A stretch of DNA of 41,768 nucleotides, taken from Opitutales bacterium (GTDB lineage: Bacteria > Verrucomicrobiota > Verrucomicrobiia > Opitutales > Oceanipulchritudinaceae). The stretch's first letter is position 1; every line of letters starts with the position of its first letter. The notes below the pieces were generated by a model. The model was given only the letters and a program-made list of their open reading frames with translations. It was not told the origin of the DNA and searched no databases. Made by a program: the position numbers and the translations under genes. Shown here piece after piece: positions 24,108-33,293 of the stretch. The DNA is taken from positions 1-41,768 of the forward strand of contig JAFIGE010000029.1 in NCBI GenBank assembly GCA_020831585.1, read 5' to 3'.

Positions 24108-25106
24108 ATGGGTCGAAAATTTTGTCGTAGACTACGGTATCCACGGTTGGCTTGCCACCACCTTATTTCGCGGGTGGTGCAGAAAAGGCGGCTGATGGAT
24201 GAGGAGGCGATGGAGGCGATGCGGCATATTATGCGGTCGCAGGCGGCGTTTGCGGGGATGGAGGTGCTGACGTATTGCTTCTTGGCGAATCACTTTCACA
24301 TCTTCGTGCGGCTGGATCCGAAGGAGACGGAGAATCTGGACGATGCGGGGCTGGTGGGGCGCTTTCGGGCGCTGTATGGGGGGACGCGCTGTGCCTCGCT
24401 GGGGATCGATGCGGATGATCTGGAGGAGATTCTGAGGAAGAATGGGGACTCCGCAGAGGGCATCCGGCGACGCCTGAAGGCGCGGATGGGGGATGTGTCG
24501 GTCTTCATGCGGGAAGTGAAGACGCGCTTTACTTTGTGGTATAACGGGGAGCACGGAACAGTGGGGACTTTCTGGGCGGAGCGTTTCCGCAGTGTGATCG
24601 TAGAGGCGGATAGCGAGGCGCAAAGGATGGTGGCGGCTTACATCGATTTGAACCCGGTGCGGGCGGGCTTGGTGGAGGATGCGAAGGACTATGGATTCAG
24701 CGGGTTTGGAGAGGCTTGCGCGGGTGGCTCGGCCGCTCGGCGGGGAATCGCCCGGATCGAGGGCAGGATGACTTGGACGACGAAATGGAACGAGCGCTAC
24801 CGTGCGCGGTTGTGCAGCCGAATGGGTCCGGGAATGCGGCCTCACCGGGGAGACCAGAGGACTGAGGCAGCCGGTGCAACGAAGGAGAAAGGGATGCCTG
24901 GAGGCGTTGTTGCGGAAGGATCCGGGCTTCGCTCAAAGATCCGCGCTTTCAGTGAGAGCTGGGTGGTGGGGTCGGTTGGGTGGGTGGAAAGCTTCTGTTC
25001 GGTCAATGGGTGGCTGGGGTATAAGAAGGGAAGAAAGGCCCGACCGGTTAGGCCGGAGGGCGGTGACGACTTCGCGACGGTCGCGACCGTGGTGAAACGC
25101 CACTGA
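24108..25106 (+). CDS. REP-associated tyrosine transposase (RAYT), copy 1
   Basis: This 332-aa protein is a single-copy IS200/IS605-like Y1 transposase of the RAYT type, which acts on REP palindromes and is not itself a mobile IS. It shows HLISRVV near residue 18, the metal-binding HUH motif ANHFHIFV (His62, His64), the GTFWAERFRSVIVE block, and AAYIDLNPVRAGLV with Tyr178 the likely nucleophile. The C-terminal SKIRAFSESWVVGS part resembles RAYT copy 2 at the right edge. The N-terminal CHH differs from the usual YH, so activity is uncertain. The ATG at 24108 gives the full conserved start. No inverted repeats of an IS flank it. It sits between a PEP-CTERM gene and grpE. Confidence 0.88.
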   Translation: MGRKFCRRLRYPRLACHHLISRVVQKRRLMDEEAMEAMRHIMRSQAAFAGMEVLTYCFLANHFHIFVRLDPKETENLDDAGLVGRFRALYGGTRCASLGIDADDLEEILRKNGDSAEGIRRRLKARMGDVSVFMREVKTRFTLWYNGEHGTVGTFWAERFRSVIVEADSEAQRMVAAYIDLNPVRAGLVEDAKDYGFSGFGEACAGGSAARRGIARIEGRMTWTTKWNERYRARLCSRMGPGMRPHRGDQRTEAAGATKEKGMPGGVVAEGSGLRSKIRAFSESWVVGSVGWVESFCSVNGWLGYKKGRKARPVRPEGGDDFATVATVVKRH

Positions 25107-25235
25107 AAAAGGGGACAGCCTTTGTGATCACACCCCGGCGGCGATCAGATTCGCCTAATACCTTGCATTCGCGACGGGGTTGGATTTTTCTATTTGGTTT
25201 TTTGAATCGTGAAATCCGAAAGCAATCAATCCGCC

Positions 25236-25853
25236 ATGCAAACCGAAGAAACCGCGACGAATCGCGAGAACCCAACCCGTCCGATCATTGATGGCGTGGA
25301 GCCGGTGGAAAACGGAAGCCCCGCTGCCGATACAGCTGCCGAAAACACCTCCGCAGGCGATGCCGGGGAAGCCTCCGATCTGCTGAAGAAGCTGGATGAG
25401 ACCACGGCGGCTCTCGAAGAGGCGAAAGAGCGCCAACTGCGCCTCATCGCCGAGATGGACAACATGCGCCGCCGCCACCTGCGCGACAAGGAAGACACCC
25501 GCAGGATCACGACGGCGGGGCTCTTGGAAGATCTTTTGCCGGTGGTCGACAATTTCGCCCTCGGCCTTCAGGCCGCCCGGCAACACGAGGGCGGCGATGC
25601 CTTTGCCCAGGGCTTTGAGATGATCCTCGGGCAGTTCCGCTCTTTCCTGCAACAACAGGGGGTGGAGGAAATCAACCCCAAGGGTGAGCCCTTCGATCCG
25701 AAGTGGCAGGAGAGTGTGGCGCACCTCGCGCACGAAGAGGTGGCCGAGGGGCACGTCATTTCCGTGGAACGCATTGGTTACCGCCTGGGCGAACGCCTCC
25801 TGCGGGCGGCGGCGGTCGTGGTCTCGAAGGGCGGTTCTTCGGCGGAGGCCTGA
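25236..25853 (+). CDS. grpE: Nucleotide exchange factor GrpE
   Basis: GrpE releases ADP from DnaK and so resets the chaperone cycle. The 205-aa product has an acidic, low-complexity leader, a long N-terminal helix (LKKLDETTAALEEAKERQLRLIAEMDNM), and the C-terminal beta domain ending VERIGYRLGERLLRAAAVVVSKG. The signature motif FDPKWQESVAHL is present. I chose ATG 25236; a GTG at 25209 would add nine residues, and neither start has a clear Shine-Dalgarno sequence. dnaJ follows six bases later. dnaK is not in the window. No CIRCE operator is seen upstream. Confidence 0.93.
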   Translation: MQTEETATNRENPTRPIIDGVEPVENGSPAADTAAENTSAGDAGEASDLLKKLDETTAALEEAKERQLRLIAEMDNMRRRHLRDKEDTRRITTAGLLEDLLPVVDNFALGLQAARQHEGGDAFAQGFEMILGQFRSFLQQQGVEEINPKGEPFDPKWQESVAHLAHEEVAEGHVISVERIGYRLGERLLRAAAVVVSKGGSSAEA

Positions 25854-25859
25854 TCCATC

Positions 25860-27002
25860 ATGGCGAAAGCGGATTATTACGAACTCCTCGGCGTCTCGCG
25901 TGATGCCGGAGCCGACGAAATCAAAAAGGCTTACCGGCGCAAGGCCGTGGAGCTGCACCCCGACAAACACAAGGGGGACAAGCAGATGGAGGAGCGCTTC
26001 AAGGAGGTCTCGGAGGCCTACGAGGTGCTCAAAGATGCCGACAAACGGGCCGCTTACGACCGCTACGGCCATGCCGCTTTCAGCAACGGTGGCGGCGGGG
26101 GTGCGCGGGGCGGCGGCTTCCACGACCCGTTCGATATCTTCCGCGAAGTCTTCGGCGGTGGCGGGGGAGGCGGCGGCTTCGAAGAATTTTTTGGCGGCCG
26201 GTCTGCCCGCGGAGGTCCCCAGCAGGGGGATGACCTGCGCTATGATCTCGAAGTCTCCCTTGTCGAGGCGTTCCGGGGCACGGAGAAAACGATTCGCTAC
26301 CGCGCTCCGGTGACCTGTGACCACTGCGCGGGCTCGGGGGCGGAACCGGGCTCCAAGGTGGTGACGTGCCGCACCTGCGGTGGGGCCGGGCGGGTGATCT
26401 CCTCGCGCGGGTTTTTCCAGGTGCAGCAGACCTGCCCGACCTGCGGGGGCGCGGGCCGCATCCCGGAGAAACCCTGCTCGAAGTGTAACGGCGAGGGGCG
26501 CGTGATCGCCGATCGCGAGATCAAGGTGCGCATCCCGCCGGGCATCGATACCGGTCAAAAGCTCCGCTCGGCGGGCAATGGCGCGGCGGGACCGCAAGGG
26601 GGGCCTCCGGGCGACCTCCTCATTGTTGTGCACGTGCGCCCGCACGATCTTTTCGAGCGCGACGGCGACGATCTTCACTGCCTCGTGCCCATCAAGTTCA
26701 CCCTTGCCGCGCTTGGGGGCACAATTGAAGTGCCCACGCTTTCCAACGAGTCCGGCCTGGTCACTCTGAAGATCCCGGCGGGCACGCAGGACGGCACCGT
26801 CTTCAAGTTGCGCGACCGCGGGATGCCGCGCCTGCGGGGCGGGGGCAACGGCAACCAGTTTGTGAAGGTGCACATCGAAGTGCCGCGCAAGCTCACCTCC
26901 GAGCAGCGCAAGCACCTCGAAGCCTTTGCCGAAGCCTGCGGCGATGCCGAACGCCCCACGGAGGGCGGCTTTTGGGAAAAGGCCAAGCGCATTTTCGAAT
27001 AG
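25860..27002 (+). CDS. dnaJ: Chaperone DnaJ
   Basis: DnaJ delivers unfolded clients to DnaK and stimulates its ATPase. The 380-aa product is a full type I J-protein. It has a J domain (1-70) with His33-Pro34-Asp35, a Gly/Phe-rich region (about 75-120), and four zinc-binding repeats near 145-205 ([32 protein letters not shown]). C-terminal client-binding domains follow. All motifs are intact. It lies six bases after grpE and 31 bases before purN, so the four genes from grpE to prmA probably form one transcript. Confidence 0.97.
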   Translation: MAKADYYELLGVSRDAGADEIKKAYRRKAVELHPDKHKGDKQMEERFKEVSEAYEVLKDADKRAAYDRYGHAAFSNGGGGGARGGGFHDPFDIFREVFGGGGGGGGFEEFFGGRSARGGPQQGDDLRYDLEVSLVEAFRGTEKTIRYRAPVTCDHCAGSGAEPGSKVVTCRTCGGAGRVISSRGFFQVQQTCPTCGGAGRIPEKPCSKCNGEGRVIADREIKVRIPPGIDTGQKLRSAGNGAAGPQGGPPGDLLIVVHVRPHDLFERDGDDLHCLVPIKFTLAALGGTIEVPTLSNESGLVTLKIPAGTQDGTVFKLRDRGMPRLRGGGNGNQFVKVHIEVPRKLTSEQRKHLEAFAEACGDAERPTEGGFWEKAKRIFE

Positions 27003-27033
27003 CCAAAGTGGCCCCCTTCGCACCTTTTAGCAC

Positions 27034-27624
27034 ATGCGATTTCTCATTCTCGGATCGGGTTATGGTTCCAATGCCGAGGCGCTCCTCAAGGCCTGGAAGG
27101 ATGGCAGCCTGGGCCGGGCCACGCCCGTGGGTATCCTCTCCGATAAAGCGGACGCCCGCATCCTCCAGTTGGGGCCGCGGTTTGGGATCCCGGCGGACTA
27201 CGTCGAGAGCGGATCGAAGCGAACGGTCTTCGATCCGGAAGCGGAGGCTCGCTGGATCGCCGCCATTCGGGCAACGGGGGCGGAATGGGTTGTCCTCGCG
27301 GGCTTTATGCGCGTCCTCAAAAGCGGCTTTTTGAATGCCTTTCCCCGCCGCATCATCAACCTGCACCCGAGCCTGCTTCCCAGCTTCAAGGGCCTCCACG
27401 CTATTCGCCAGGCCCACGAGTATGGGGTGCGTGTGACCGGATGCACGGTTCACCTCGTCACCGAAGATCTCGACGGCGGACCCATTCTCGACCAGGCGGT
27501 GGTCCGGGTGGAGCCGGGCCTGCCCCTGGAGGATCTGGAAACGGCCGTGCACGCCGCCGAGCACCGCCTTCTGCCCACCGTTGTGCGCGCGATCGCGGAG
27601 GGGGCCTACGGGGACATTGTCTGA
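27034..27624 (+). CDS. purN: Phosphoribosylglycinamide formyltransferase
   Basis: PurN transfers a formyl group from 10-formyl-THF to GAR in purine synthesis. The 196-aa product has the GSGYGSNAEAL nucleotide-binding start, AGFMRVL, the catalytic INLHPSLLPSFKG (Asn109, His111) and TEDLDGGPILDQ with Asp147. The length is typical of bacterial PurN. The N-terminal phosphate-binding motif has a Tyr inserted relative to the usual GSGSN. It is the third gene of the grpE-dnaJ-purN-prmA run. Confidence 0.9.
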   Translation: MRFLILGSGYGSNAEALLKAWKDGSLGRATPVGILSDKADARILQLGPRFGIPADYVESGSKRTVFDPEAEARWIAAIRATGAEWVVLAGFMRVLKSGFLNAFPRRIINLHPSLLPSFKGLHAIRQAHEYGVRVTGCTVHLVTEDLDGGPILDQAVVRVEPGLPLEDLETAVHAAEHRLLPTVVRAIAEGAYGDIV

Positions 27625-27643
27625 TCCCTCGATCTATTTTCCC

Positions 27644-28564
27644 ATGATTGAAATCCGCTTACCCGTCACCGCCGACTTGGCGAATGGTCTTGAAGCTCAC
27701 TTTTGTGAGGACTACCAGGAAAACTGGTTGCTCTACGAAGATGCGGCGAAGGCGGTCCATGAGCTGCGGGGCTTTTTTGAAGACCGGGCGGCGGCGGAAG
27801 CCGCTCTCGGAGAGCTGCGGGACGTTTTCCCCGATCTGCCTGCGGGAGCGGGCCTGGTCGAGGAGCGGCCGGTGGCCGACGCCGATTGGAAGGAGGCCTA
27901 CAAGCTCCATTTCCGCCCGTGGACGGATCGGGGCCTGCACTGGGTGCCGGTCTGGGAGCAGGCCACATACGATTTGCCCGTCGGCGATGTGCTCATCCCG
28001 CTCGATCCCGGCATGGCCTTTGGCACGGGTAACCACGAAACCACGCGTCTCTGCGTGCGGCGTCTCCTCGACGTGCGCGATGCCTGGGGTGCGGGGGCGC
28101 TTGGCGGGAAGGCAGTCATCGATGCCGGTTGCGGATCGGGCATCCTCGCGCTCTCCGCGCGCAAGCTGGGCTTCGGCGAGGTCTATGGGTTCGATATCGA
28201 TCCCGACGCGGTGCAAATCAGCGAGGAAAACGCCGCGCTCTGCGATCTCACGGGAGCCATCGAGTGGCGGAGGGACGACCTCGTGGGGGGATTGGATGGG
28301 CGGCAAAGCGATATCCTCATGGCCAATATTCTCGCGAACATCCTCATGGACCACGCCGACCGCCTGCTCGCAGCGGTGAAGCCCGGTGGCTGGCTCATTC
28401 TCAGCGGTATTCTCGCGAAGGAGGCGGAGACGGTGCGCGCGTGTTTTGCGGAGCGGGCGGCGATTGTCTGGGGCGTTCAAACCCCCACTGACAGCCGCAC
28501 CGACGGCGAATGGGCGGATGTCTGTCTCAGCCGGGGGAAGGAGTCCGTAACCTCGAATCTCTGA
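27644..28564 (+). CDS. prmA: Ribosomal protein L11 methyltransferase
   Basis: PrmA trimethylates lysines and the N terminus of ribosomal protein L11. The 306-aa product has an N-terminal L11-recognition domain, the linker with WKEAYKLHFRPW, and the family signature AFGTGNHETTRLC. The SAM site VIDAGCGSGILALSA follows, then DILMANILANILM in place of the usual NILA motif. ATG 27644 (MIEIRLP) is chosen; the frame upstream overlaps purN and is not conserved in pattern. It ends the grpE-dnaJ-purN-prmA run and is convergent with birA across 65 bases without a good terminator. Confidence 0.9.
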   Translation: MIEIRLPVTADLANGLEAHFCEDYQENWLLYEDAAKAVHELRGFFEDRAAAEAALGELRDVFPDLPAGAGLVEERPVADADWKEAYKLHFRPWTDRGLHWVPVWEQATYDLPVGDVLIPLDPGMAFGTGNHETTRLCVRRLLDVRDAWGAGALGGKAVIDAGCGSGILALSARKLGFGEVYGFDIDPDAVQISEENAALCDLTGAIEWRRDDLVGGLDGRQSDILMANILANILMDHADRLLAAVKPGGWLILSGILAKEAETVRACFAERAAIVWGVQTPTDSRTDGEWADVCLSRGKESVTSNL

Positions 28565-28629
28565 TTCGGGGCCTTCCGGGGCGTGATATCCGCCCGAGAG
28601 TTTTGCTCTCTCGCAGCCAGCGCCGCCTC

Positions 28630-29619
28630 TTATCGCCCCGAGCCGATTGTCACTTCACCGGAGTGCAGGCGGTGGGTTTGCCCATCGGTCGCCTGCAGTA
28701 GGAGCGCGCCATCGCCATCAATGCCGGCGGCCTCACCGCTGAGCTCGCGCCCGTTCATGCTCGCGCGGATGGTCTTTCCTGCGAGGGCATCATACTTTTT
28801 CCAGAGCATCGGGAAGGCTTCCCGGTGGGTCTCGGCGATGAAGGCCTCGTAGAGCTGAAAGACCGTTTCGATAAACCCTGCGGCAACGGCGTTCACGGGG
28901 AGAGGAGCGGATGCATGCTCGGTGAGGGTTGTGGCGACCCGGCTTGCCTCCGCCGGCCAGGCGGCGGTGTTTCCCTGGATGTTGAGACCGATGCCGATAA
29001 CGAGTTCCCGTGTGAGGTCGGCGTCGATGCGGGCCTCGGTGAGGATGCCGGCCACCTTGCGTCCCTGAATGAGGAGATCGTTGGGCCACTTGACCTGCAC
29101 CGGTACGCCCCAGGCCCGCTCGAGGTAATCGCACAGGCCCGCGCCCATCCAGAGCGTGATGGTGGCAATGCGGCGGTGCGCGATGCGCGGGCGGAAGGCG
29201 AAACTCGCGTAGAGGTTGCCCTCGGCGGGGCTGTGCCAAACACGCCCCAGGCGCCCGCGACCCTTCGTTTGCCCGGCGGCGGCAACAACGAAGGGAGCCG
29301 TCCCGCTGGTCGCGAGGAGGCGCTCCGCCTCGCTGTTGGTGCTGTCGATGGAGGGGTGGAAGTGGAGCGTTCGCTCTGCGCCGGTGAGGGCAAGGTGCGC
29401 GGCCACAAGCCGACCGTCGAGGTGGGACGGTGTTTTGAGCAGGCGGTAACCCCGGTTGCGCACCGCTTCAAAGACAAAGCCGTTCTCGCGCAGTTTTTCG
29501 AGGCGCGCCCAAATGGCGACGCGGGTGAGGCCCACCTCCTCGGCCAAAACGCTCCCGGAGACAAAGGCATCCCCGGCGGCGAGGAAGGCGCGGAGTAAGT
29601 GGATGTCGGTGGGGTTCAT
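28630..29619 (-). CDS. birA: Bifunctional biotin--[acetyl-CoA carboxylase] ligase / biotin repressor BirA
   Basis: BirA makes biotinyl-AMP and attaches biotin to the carboxylase carrier protein; forms with an N-terminal HTH can also repress biotin genes. The 329-aa product has such a winged HTH (about 1-65, LAEEVGLTRVAIWARLEKL), the biotinyl-AMP loop GRGRLGRVWHSP, and the catalytic KWPNDLLIQGRKVAGILTEA. A C-terminal SH3-like domain ends the protein. It starts at ATG 29619, overlapping the nadC stop by four bases, so the two are probably cotranslated. No biotin operator or biotin gene is seen nearby. Confidence 0.93.
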   Translation of the reverse strand: MNPTDIHLLRAFLAAGDAFVSGSVLAEEVGLTRVAIWARLEKLRENGFVFEAVRNRGYRLLKTPSHLDGRLVAAHLALTGAERTLHFHPSIDSTNSEAERLLATSGTAPFVVAAAGQTKGRGRLGRVWHSPAEGNLYASFAFRPRIAHRRIATITLWMGAGLCDYLERAWGVPVQVKWPNDLLIQGRKVAGILTEARIDADLTRELVIGIGLNIQGNTAAWPAEASRVATTLTEHASAPLPVNAVAAGFIETVFQLYEAFIAETHREAFPMLWKKYDALAGKTIRASMNGRELSGEAAGIDGDGALLLQATDGQTHRLHSGEVTIGSGR

Positions 29620-30572
29620 GCTGATGTATCGGGTATATCCATACCGATATCTTTCCAAACGCTTTGGTGAACCGTGGCTCCGGTGGAGATAAAGTCGAGC
29701 GGGAGGCCGCGCAAACGGGGGAGGCGTTCAAGCGTGATGCCGCCGCTGGCCTCGGTGGCAGCGCGCCCGTCGATGAGGGCGAGAGCCTCGCGGAGGGCGG
29801 TGTCGTCGAAGTTATCGAGGAGGAGAATATCCACCCCGGCCTCGAGGAGGGGAGGGATTTGCCGGATCCCATCGACCTCCGCTTCGATGGCGAGATCGGG
29901 CCAGGCCGCGCGGGCGCGGCGGGCGGCCTCGGCGAGCGGTGTGCCTTCGGTGCTTCCTCCGGCGGCGAGGTGGTTGTCTTTCAGCATCACCCGGTCAAAG
30001 AGGCCCATGCGGTGATTCCAGCCTCCGCCCGTGGCAACGGCATACTTGTGCAGGACGCGGTAGCCGGGAATCGTTTTCCGTGTATCGAGCAGCCGGATAC
30101 GTGTGTCCCCGAGGGCTTCGACGTAGCGTGCGGTGAGGGAGGCGATGCCGGAGAGGTGCTGGAGGAAATTGAGAATGACCCGCTCAGCGGAGAGGAGATG
30201 GCGGGCGGGCCCATGAAGGGTGCCGAGGCATTGACCCCGCGCCAAGAGTTGACCATCGCTCGCCAGCGGGACAAAGTGACCGCCCCCGTAGAGACCGAGG
30301 ATGGGGGTGACCAGGGGCAGACCGCAGACCACCAGATCCTCGCGCGCGCGCAGTTCCGCCACAATCGCCACATCCGCCGGAAGGAGCGCGCTGGAAACAT
30401 CACCGGAATGGCGGGGCGCAGCGGCGAGCCCGAAGCCCTCCAGATCCTCCGCGCGGGCGCGTTCGAGTAACGCATTGATGGCCGCCGGATCGATCGCTTC
30501 CCAGCGCAAACGGGAGCTGAAGCGATCAGCAAAAGGGGAGGGGACGGAGCCGGTGGAAGTCAGCGGGGGCAT
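29616..30572 (-). CDS. nadC: Nicotinate-nucleotide pyrophosphorylase (quinolinate phosphoribosyltransferase)
   Basis: NadC converts quinolinate and PRPP to nicotinate mononucleotide in NAD synthesis. The 318-aa product shows the whole signature LLDTRKTIPGYRVLHKYAV, GGGWNHRMGLFDRVMLKDNH, the EAEVDGIRQ block, LLLDNFDD and the late EASGGITLERL. A 20-residue N-terminal extension precedes the usual start but has an ATG. The gene is followed by birA with an ATGA overlap, linking two cofactor-related genes. Confidence 0.95.
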   Translation of the reverse strand: MPPLTSTGSVPSPFADRFSSRLRWEAIDPAAINALLERARAEDLEGFGLAAAPRHSGDVSSALLPADVAIVAELRAREDLVVCGLPLVTPILGLYGGGHFVPLASDGQLLARGQCLGTLHGPARHLLSAERVILNFLQHLSGIASLTARYVEALGDTRIRLLDTRKTIPGYRVLHKYAVATGGGWNHRMGLFDRVMLKDNHLAAGGSTEGTPLAEAARRARAAWPDLAIEAEVDGIRQIPPLLEAGVDILLLDNFDDTALREALALIDGRAATEASGGITLERLPRLRGLPLDFISTGATVHQSVWKDIGMDIPDTSA

Positions 30573-30654
30573 GGGGAGGGTTCAACGGCGGTGCGGATCT
30601 GGCTGGACCCAACACGAGAGCAACAGAGGCGTGCCAGGCACCTTGGGCGAAAGA

Positions 30655-30732
30655 GTAGTCCGGCTGATTCATCGCCGGACCGCGACGGGAAGACGGCTGC
30701 AAATTTTCGAGGGCGGCAGGCGACGAAGTCGG
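30655..30732 (+). repeat. Dispersed REP-like element, copy B
   Basis: GTAG (30655-30658) is followed by the palindrome TCCGGC / GCCGGA (30659-30664, 30674-30679) around TGATTCATC. The next 50 bases align with copy A at 10004. A second hairpin GGCGGAG / CTCCGCC (30742-30762) lies just beyond. The whole set lies in the 286-base gap between nadC and the aguB-like gene, where no gene is seen. Confidence 0.65.
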
Positions 30733-30858
30733 CGTTCGAAGGGCGGAGAGAATACCTCCGCCGCCGGTCGACCGCTGAAGCTGGCCGACTGCTGAAGTCG
30801 CGCCGTTTCCTGGTGTGAGAAGCGAAAAACGGAAGCCACCAAATTTGCACAAAACACC

Positions 30859-31716
30859 TCACACCGATTTCGTGAGTTCGCCGTAGAGCTCCGGTCGGCG
30901 GTCGCGGAAGAAACCGAAGGAGGCGCGGGCGAGGTGGATGGCATCGAGATCGAAGGTGGCGAGAATATGGCCGGTTTCGGTATCGCCCACTTCAGCAACG
31001 AGCTCCCCGCGATGATCGGCGATGAAGGAGTGCCCGTAGAAGGTTTGCCCGTCTTCGTTGCCGATGCGGTTGGCCGCGACGACGGGGATGACGTTGTGCA
31101 CGGCGTGGCCGACCATGGCGCGTTGCCACATGGCGGAGGTTTCGAGATCGGGCTCTTCCGGCTCGGAGCCGATGGCCGTGGGATAGAAGAGGATTTCGGC
31201 TCCCATGAGGGTCATGGCACGGGCACACTCGGGGAACCATTGGTCCCAGCAGATGCCCACGCCGAGCCGGCCAAAGCGCGTATTCCAGACGCGGAAGCCG
31301 GTGTTGCCGGGCCGGAAATAGAATTTCTCCTCGTAACCGGGGCCATCGGGGATGTGGCTCTTGCGGTAGGTGCCGAGGGCCGAGCCGTCCGCATCGATGA
31401 GGACGAGGCTGTTGTAGTAATGATTGCCCTCCCGCTCGAAGATCGAGGTGGGGATGACGACCCCGAGTTCTTTGGCCAGCGCGGACATGCGCGCCACCGC
31501 CGGATGTTCATCGGCGGGATAGGCGGCGCGGAACCAATCTTCCTTTTCCTCGCGGCAAAAGTAGGGCCCCTGGAACAGTTCCGGGGGGAGGATCACCTGG
31601 GCTCCATCGGCGGCCGCCGCGCGCACGTGCCCGGCGACAAGTTCAAGGTTTGCCTGAAGGTCTTTGGAGAAAGCCGCCTGGATGGCGGCGACCGTGATGG
31701 TGCGGGGCGCGCTCAT
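30859..31716 (-). CDS. aguB: Carbon-nitrogen hydrolase, N-carbamoylputrescine amidase type
   Basis: This 285-aa nitrilase-superfamily amidase has the Glu-Lys-Cys triad: Glu46 in LPPELFQGPYF, Lys119 in YRKSHIPDGPGY and Cys156 in VGICWDQWFPE. Those surroundings match N-carbamoylputrescine amidase, which releases putrescine in the agmatine route. No agmatine deiminase gene is present in the window, so the assignment rests on motif likeness. It starts three bases after the lpxC/fabZ stop codon and must be cotranscribed with it. The downstream gap holds REP-like copy B. Confidence 0.85.
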   Translation of the reverse strand: MSAPRTITVAAIQAAFSKDLQANLELVAGHVRAAAADGAQVILPPELFQGPYFCREEKEDWFRAAYPADEHPAVARMSALAKELGVVIPTSIFEREGNHYYNSLVLIDADGSALGTYRKSHIPDGPGYEEKFYFRPGNTGFRVWNTRFGRLGVGICWDQWFPECARAMTLMGAEILFYPTAIGSEPEEPDLETSAMWQRAMVGHAVHNVIPVVAANRIGNEDGQTFYGHSFIADHRGELVAEVGDTETGHILATFDLDAIHLARASFGFFRDRRPELYGELTKSV

Positions 31717-31719
31717 GGT

Positions 31720-33078
31720 TCACATGCCCTCCTCGGGAACGTCGATGATCGTGAACATGAGTTCGGCCGAGCAGGCGAGCTTGCCTTCCACCGTGCAAAC
31801 GCCCTCGCACACGGCGATCCGCTTGTTGCGCACTTTGGTGAGTTTTACGTGGATATCGAGGCGGTCACCCGGCACCACGGCACGCCGGAATTTCACCCGC
31901 TCCGCGCTCATGAAGAGGGCCACTTTGCCCTCCGAGGAGACTTGCCGGAGCATCAGCACGCCCGCCGCCTGGGCAATCGCTTCGATCTGGAGCACTCCCG
32001 GCATGACCGGATTGCCGGGGTAGTGACCCACGAAATACGGCTCGTTGATGGTGACATTCTTGATCGCGTAGAGTTCCTCGTTGCTCACGATTTCCGTGAC
32101 ACGGTCGATCATCACGAAGGGATAGGCGTGCGGCAGCATGTCGAGGATACGCCGGATCATCACTTGCTTTTCGTCCGGGCCGATAATGCGGGGACCGGTG
32201 GAGCGCGCGGGCTTGCGGATGGGCTCCAGGGCGGCCGGTTCCGGTTTCGCATGGAGGCGCGCGTGGAGGCGCTTGGTCAGTTCGGCGTTGAGTTTGTGAC
32301 CCGTGCGCACGGCCACGATGTGAGCCTTGAGGCGCTGCCCGAGGAGCGCAAGGTCGCCCACGATGTCGAGGATCTTGTGGCGGACAAACTCATCCTCGAA
32401 GCGCAGGGGTTCCTTGGAGAGGATTTGGTTGCCCTTGATGACGATGGCCGAGTCGAGGCTCCCGCCCTGGATCTTGCCCATCTTGAGGAGCGGCTCGATG
32501 TCTTCGTAGATCGTGAAGGTGCGCGCCGGGGCGATTTGCGCGATGAAGGTCTCCGGATCGATGTCGACAGAGAGGTGCTGTGTGTGGATGCCGCGATCAT
32601 CCGTGCTTGTGCAGGTGATCTTGAGCCCGTCGTAGGGGAGGGCGATGATGGAGCGGTTGCCATCCGTCACCGAAACCGGTTCGGAGAGGGTGTAGTAGGT
32701 GCGGTCAGCCTCCTGCTCGACCGGTTCGGCCATTTGAATGAGGTTCACGAAGTGCTTCGCGGAGCCGTCGAGGATGGGCGGTTCGGAGGCGTTGAGTTCG
32801 ACGACCACATTATCGATCCCGCTTCCCACGAGGGCAGCGAGGACGTGCTCAATGGTGTGCAGGCGGGTGTGCCCCGACGTGATGTCGGTGCTGCGCACCA
32901 GATCGTCGTTCACCAACTCGATCTGAGGGCGGACTTCCGGCCGTCCGTAAAGATCTACGCGACGGAAAACAATGCCGTGGTCGGCCGGAGCTGGCTTGAG
33001 TGTGAGGGTAACTTCCTGACCGGTGTGGAGGGCCTTCCCGTGGGTGGTCACCTCGCGCAAAATAGAACGTTGCTTCAT
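31720..33078 (-). CDS. lpxC/fabZ: Bifunctional LpxC-FabZ: UDP-3-O-acyl-N-acetylglucosamine deacetylase and 3-hydroxyacyl-ACP dehydratase
   Basis: The 452-aa protein fuses two enzymes. The N-terminal LpxC part (about 1-275) makes the first committed step of lipid A. Its zinc and catalytic residues are Glu77 and His78 in [10 protein letters not shown], His234 and Asp238 in [12 protein letters not shown], and His261 in GHKLNAEL. The C-terminal FabZ part (about 305-452) dehydrates 3-hydroxyacyl-ACP, with His352 in [11 protein letters not shown] and Glu366. The fusion is known from Bacteroidota and relatives and is also seen in Verrucomicrobiota and similar groups. ATG 33078 begins [10 protein letters not shown], the usual LpxC start. 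The gene is followed three bases later by the aguB-like gene. A good promoter candidate lies 126-155 bases upstream. Confidence 0.96.
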   Translation of the reverse strand: MKQRSILREVTTHGKALHTGQEVTLTLKPAPADHGIVFRRVDLYGRPEVRPQIELVNDDLVRSTDITSGHTRLHTIEHVLAALVGSGIDNVVVELNASEPPILDGSAKHFVNLIQMAEPVEQEADRTYYTLSEPVSVTDGNRSIIALPYDGLKITCTSTDDRGIHTQHLSVDIDPETFIAQIAPARTFTIYEDIEPLLKMGKIQGGSLDSAIVIKGNQILSKEPLRFEDEFVRHKILDIVGDLALLGQRLKAHIVAVRTGHKLNAELTKRLHARLHAKPEPAALEPIRKPARSTGPRIIGPDEKQVMIRRILDMLPHAYPFVMIDRVTEIVSNEELYAIKNVTINEPYFVGHYPGNPVMPGVLQIEAIAQAAGVLMLRQVSSEGKVALFMSAERVKFRRAVVPGDRLDIHVKLTKVRNKRIAVCEGVCTVEGKLACSAELMFTIIDVPEEGM

Positions 33079-33203
33079 GCGAATTGGGAAAACAAGAGGC
33101 CCGACCGGGCGAACATACAGGGCGTTTGCATTACGAATTTCGAAATTTGAGTGATGAAAGCGGGCGGACCGCAAGCAGGGGCCCTCCACAATTTTTAACC
33201 CCC

Positions 33204-33233
33204 ATTATGCCGTCACGGGGAAACAGTTGTAAA
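33204..33233 (-). promoter_or_regulatory. Likely sigma-70-type promoter for lpxC/fabZ
   Basis: Read on the minus strand, TTTACA (33233-33228) and CATAAT (33209-33204) are separated by 18 bases. Transcription would run into lpxC/fabZ with a leader of about 120 bases. Both hexamers match the consensus in five of six or in a near-consensus form. Confidence 0.5.
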
Positions 33234-33293
33234 GACCCGAGATAGGGGCTCTTTGGCGCAAGGGATCCCCTCCCGGTCCCCTTGTTTTTTGGT

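Noticed and set aside
25107-25235. CIRCE heat-shock operator before grpE
   Set aside because: The TTAGCACTC-N9-GAGTGCTAA pattern was looked for and not found.
25155-27023. Minus-strand open frame of over 600 codons
   Set aside because: It is antisense to grpE and dnaJ and has no domain.
28565-28629. Terminator between prmA and birA
   Set aside because: Only a short GAGAG/CTCTC stem without a T tract is present, too weak to call.
30526-30852. Minus-strand open frame across REP copy B
   Set aside because: The frame is not kept between copies A and B, so the conserved unit is DNA or RNA structure, not protein.
30934-33150. Plus-strand open frame of over 700 codons
   Set aside because: It mirrors the aguB-like and lpxC/fabZ genes, whose catalytic motifs are complete on the other strand.
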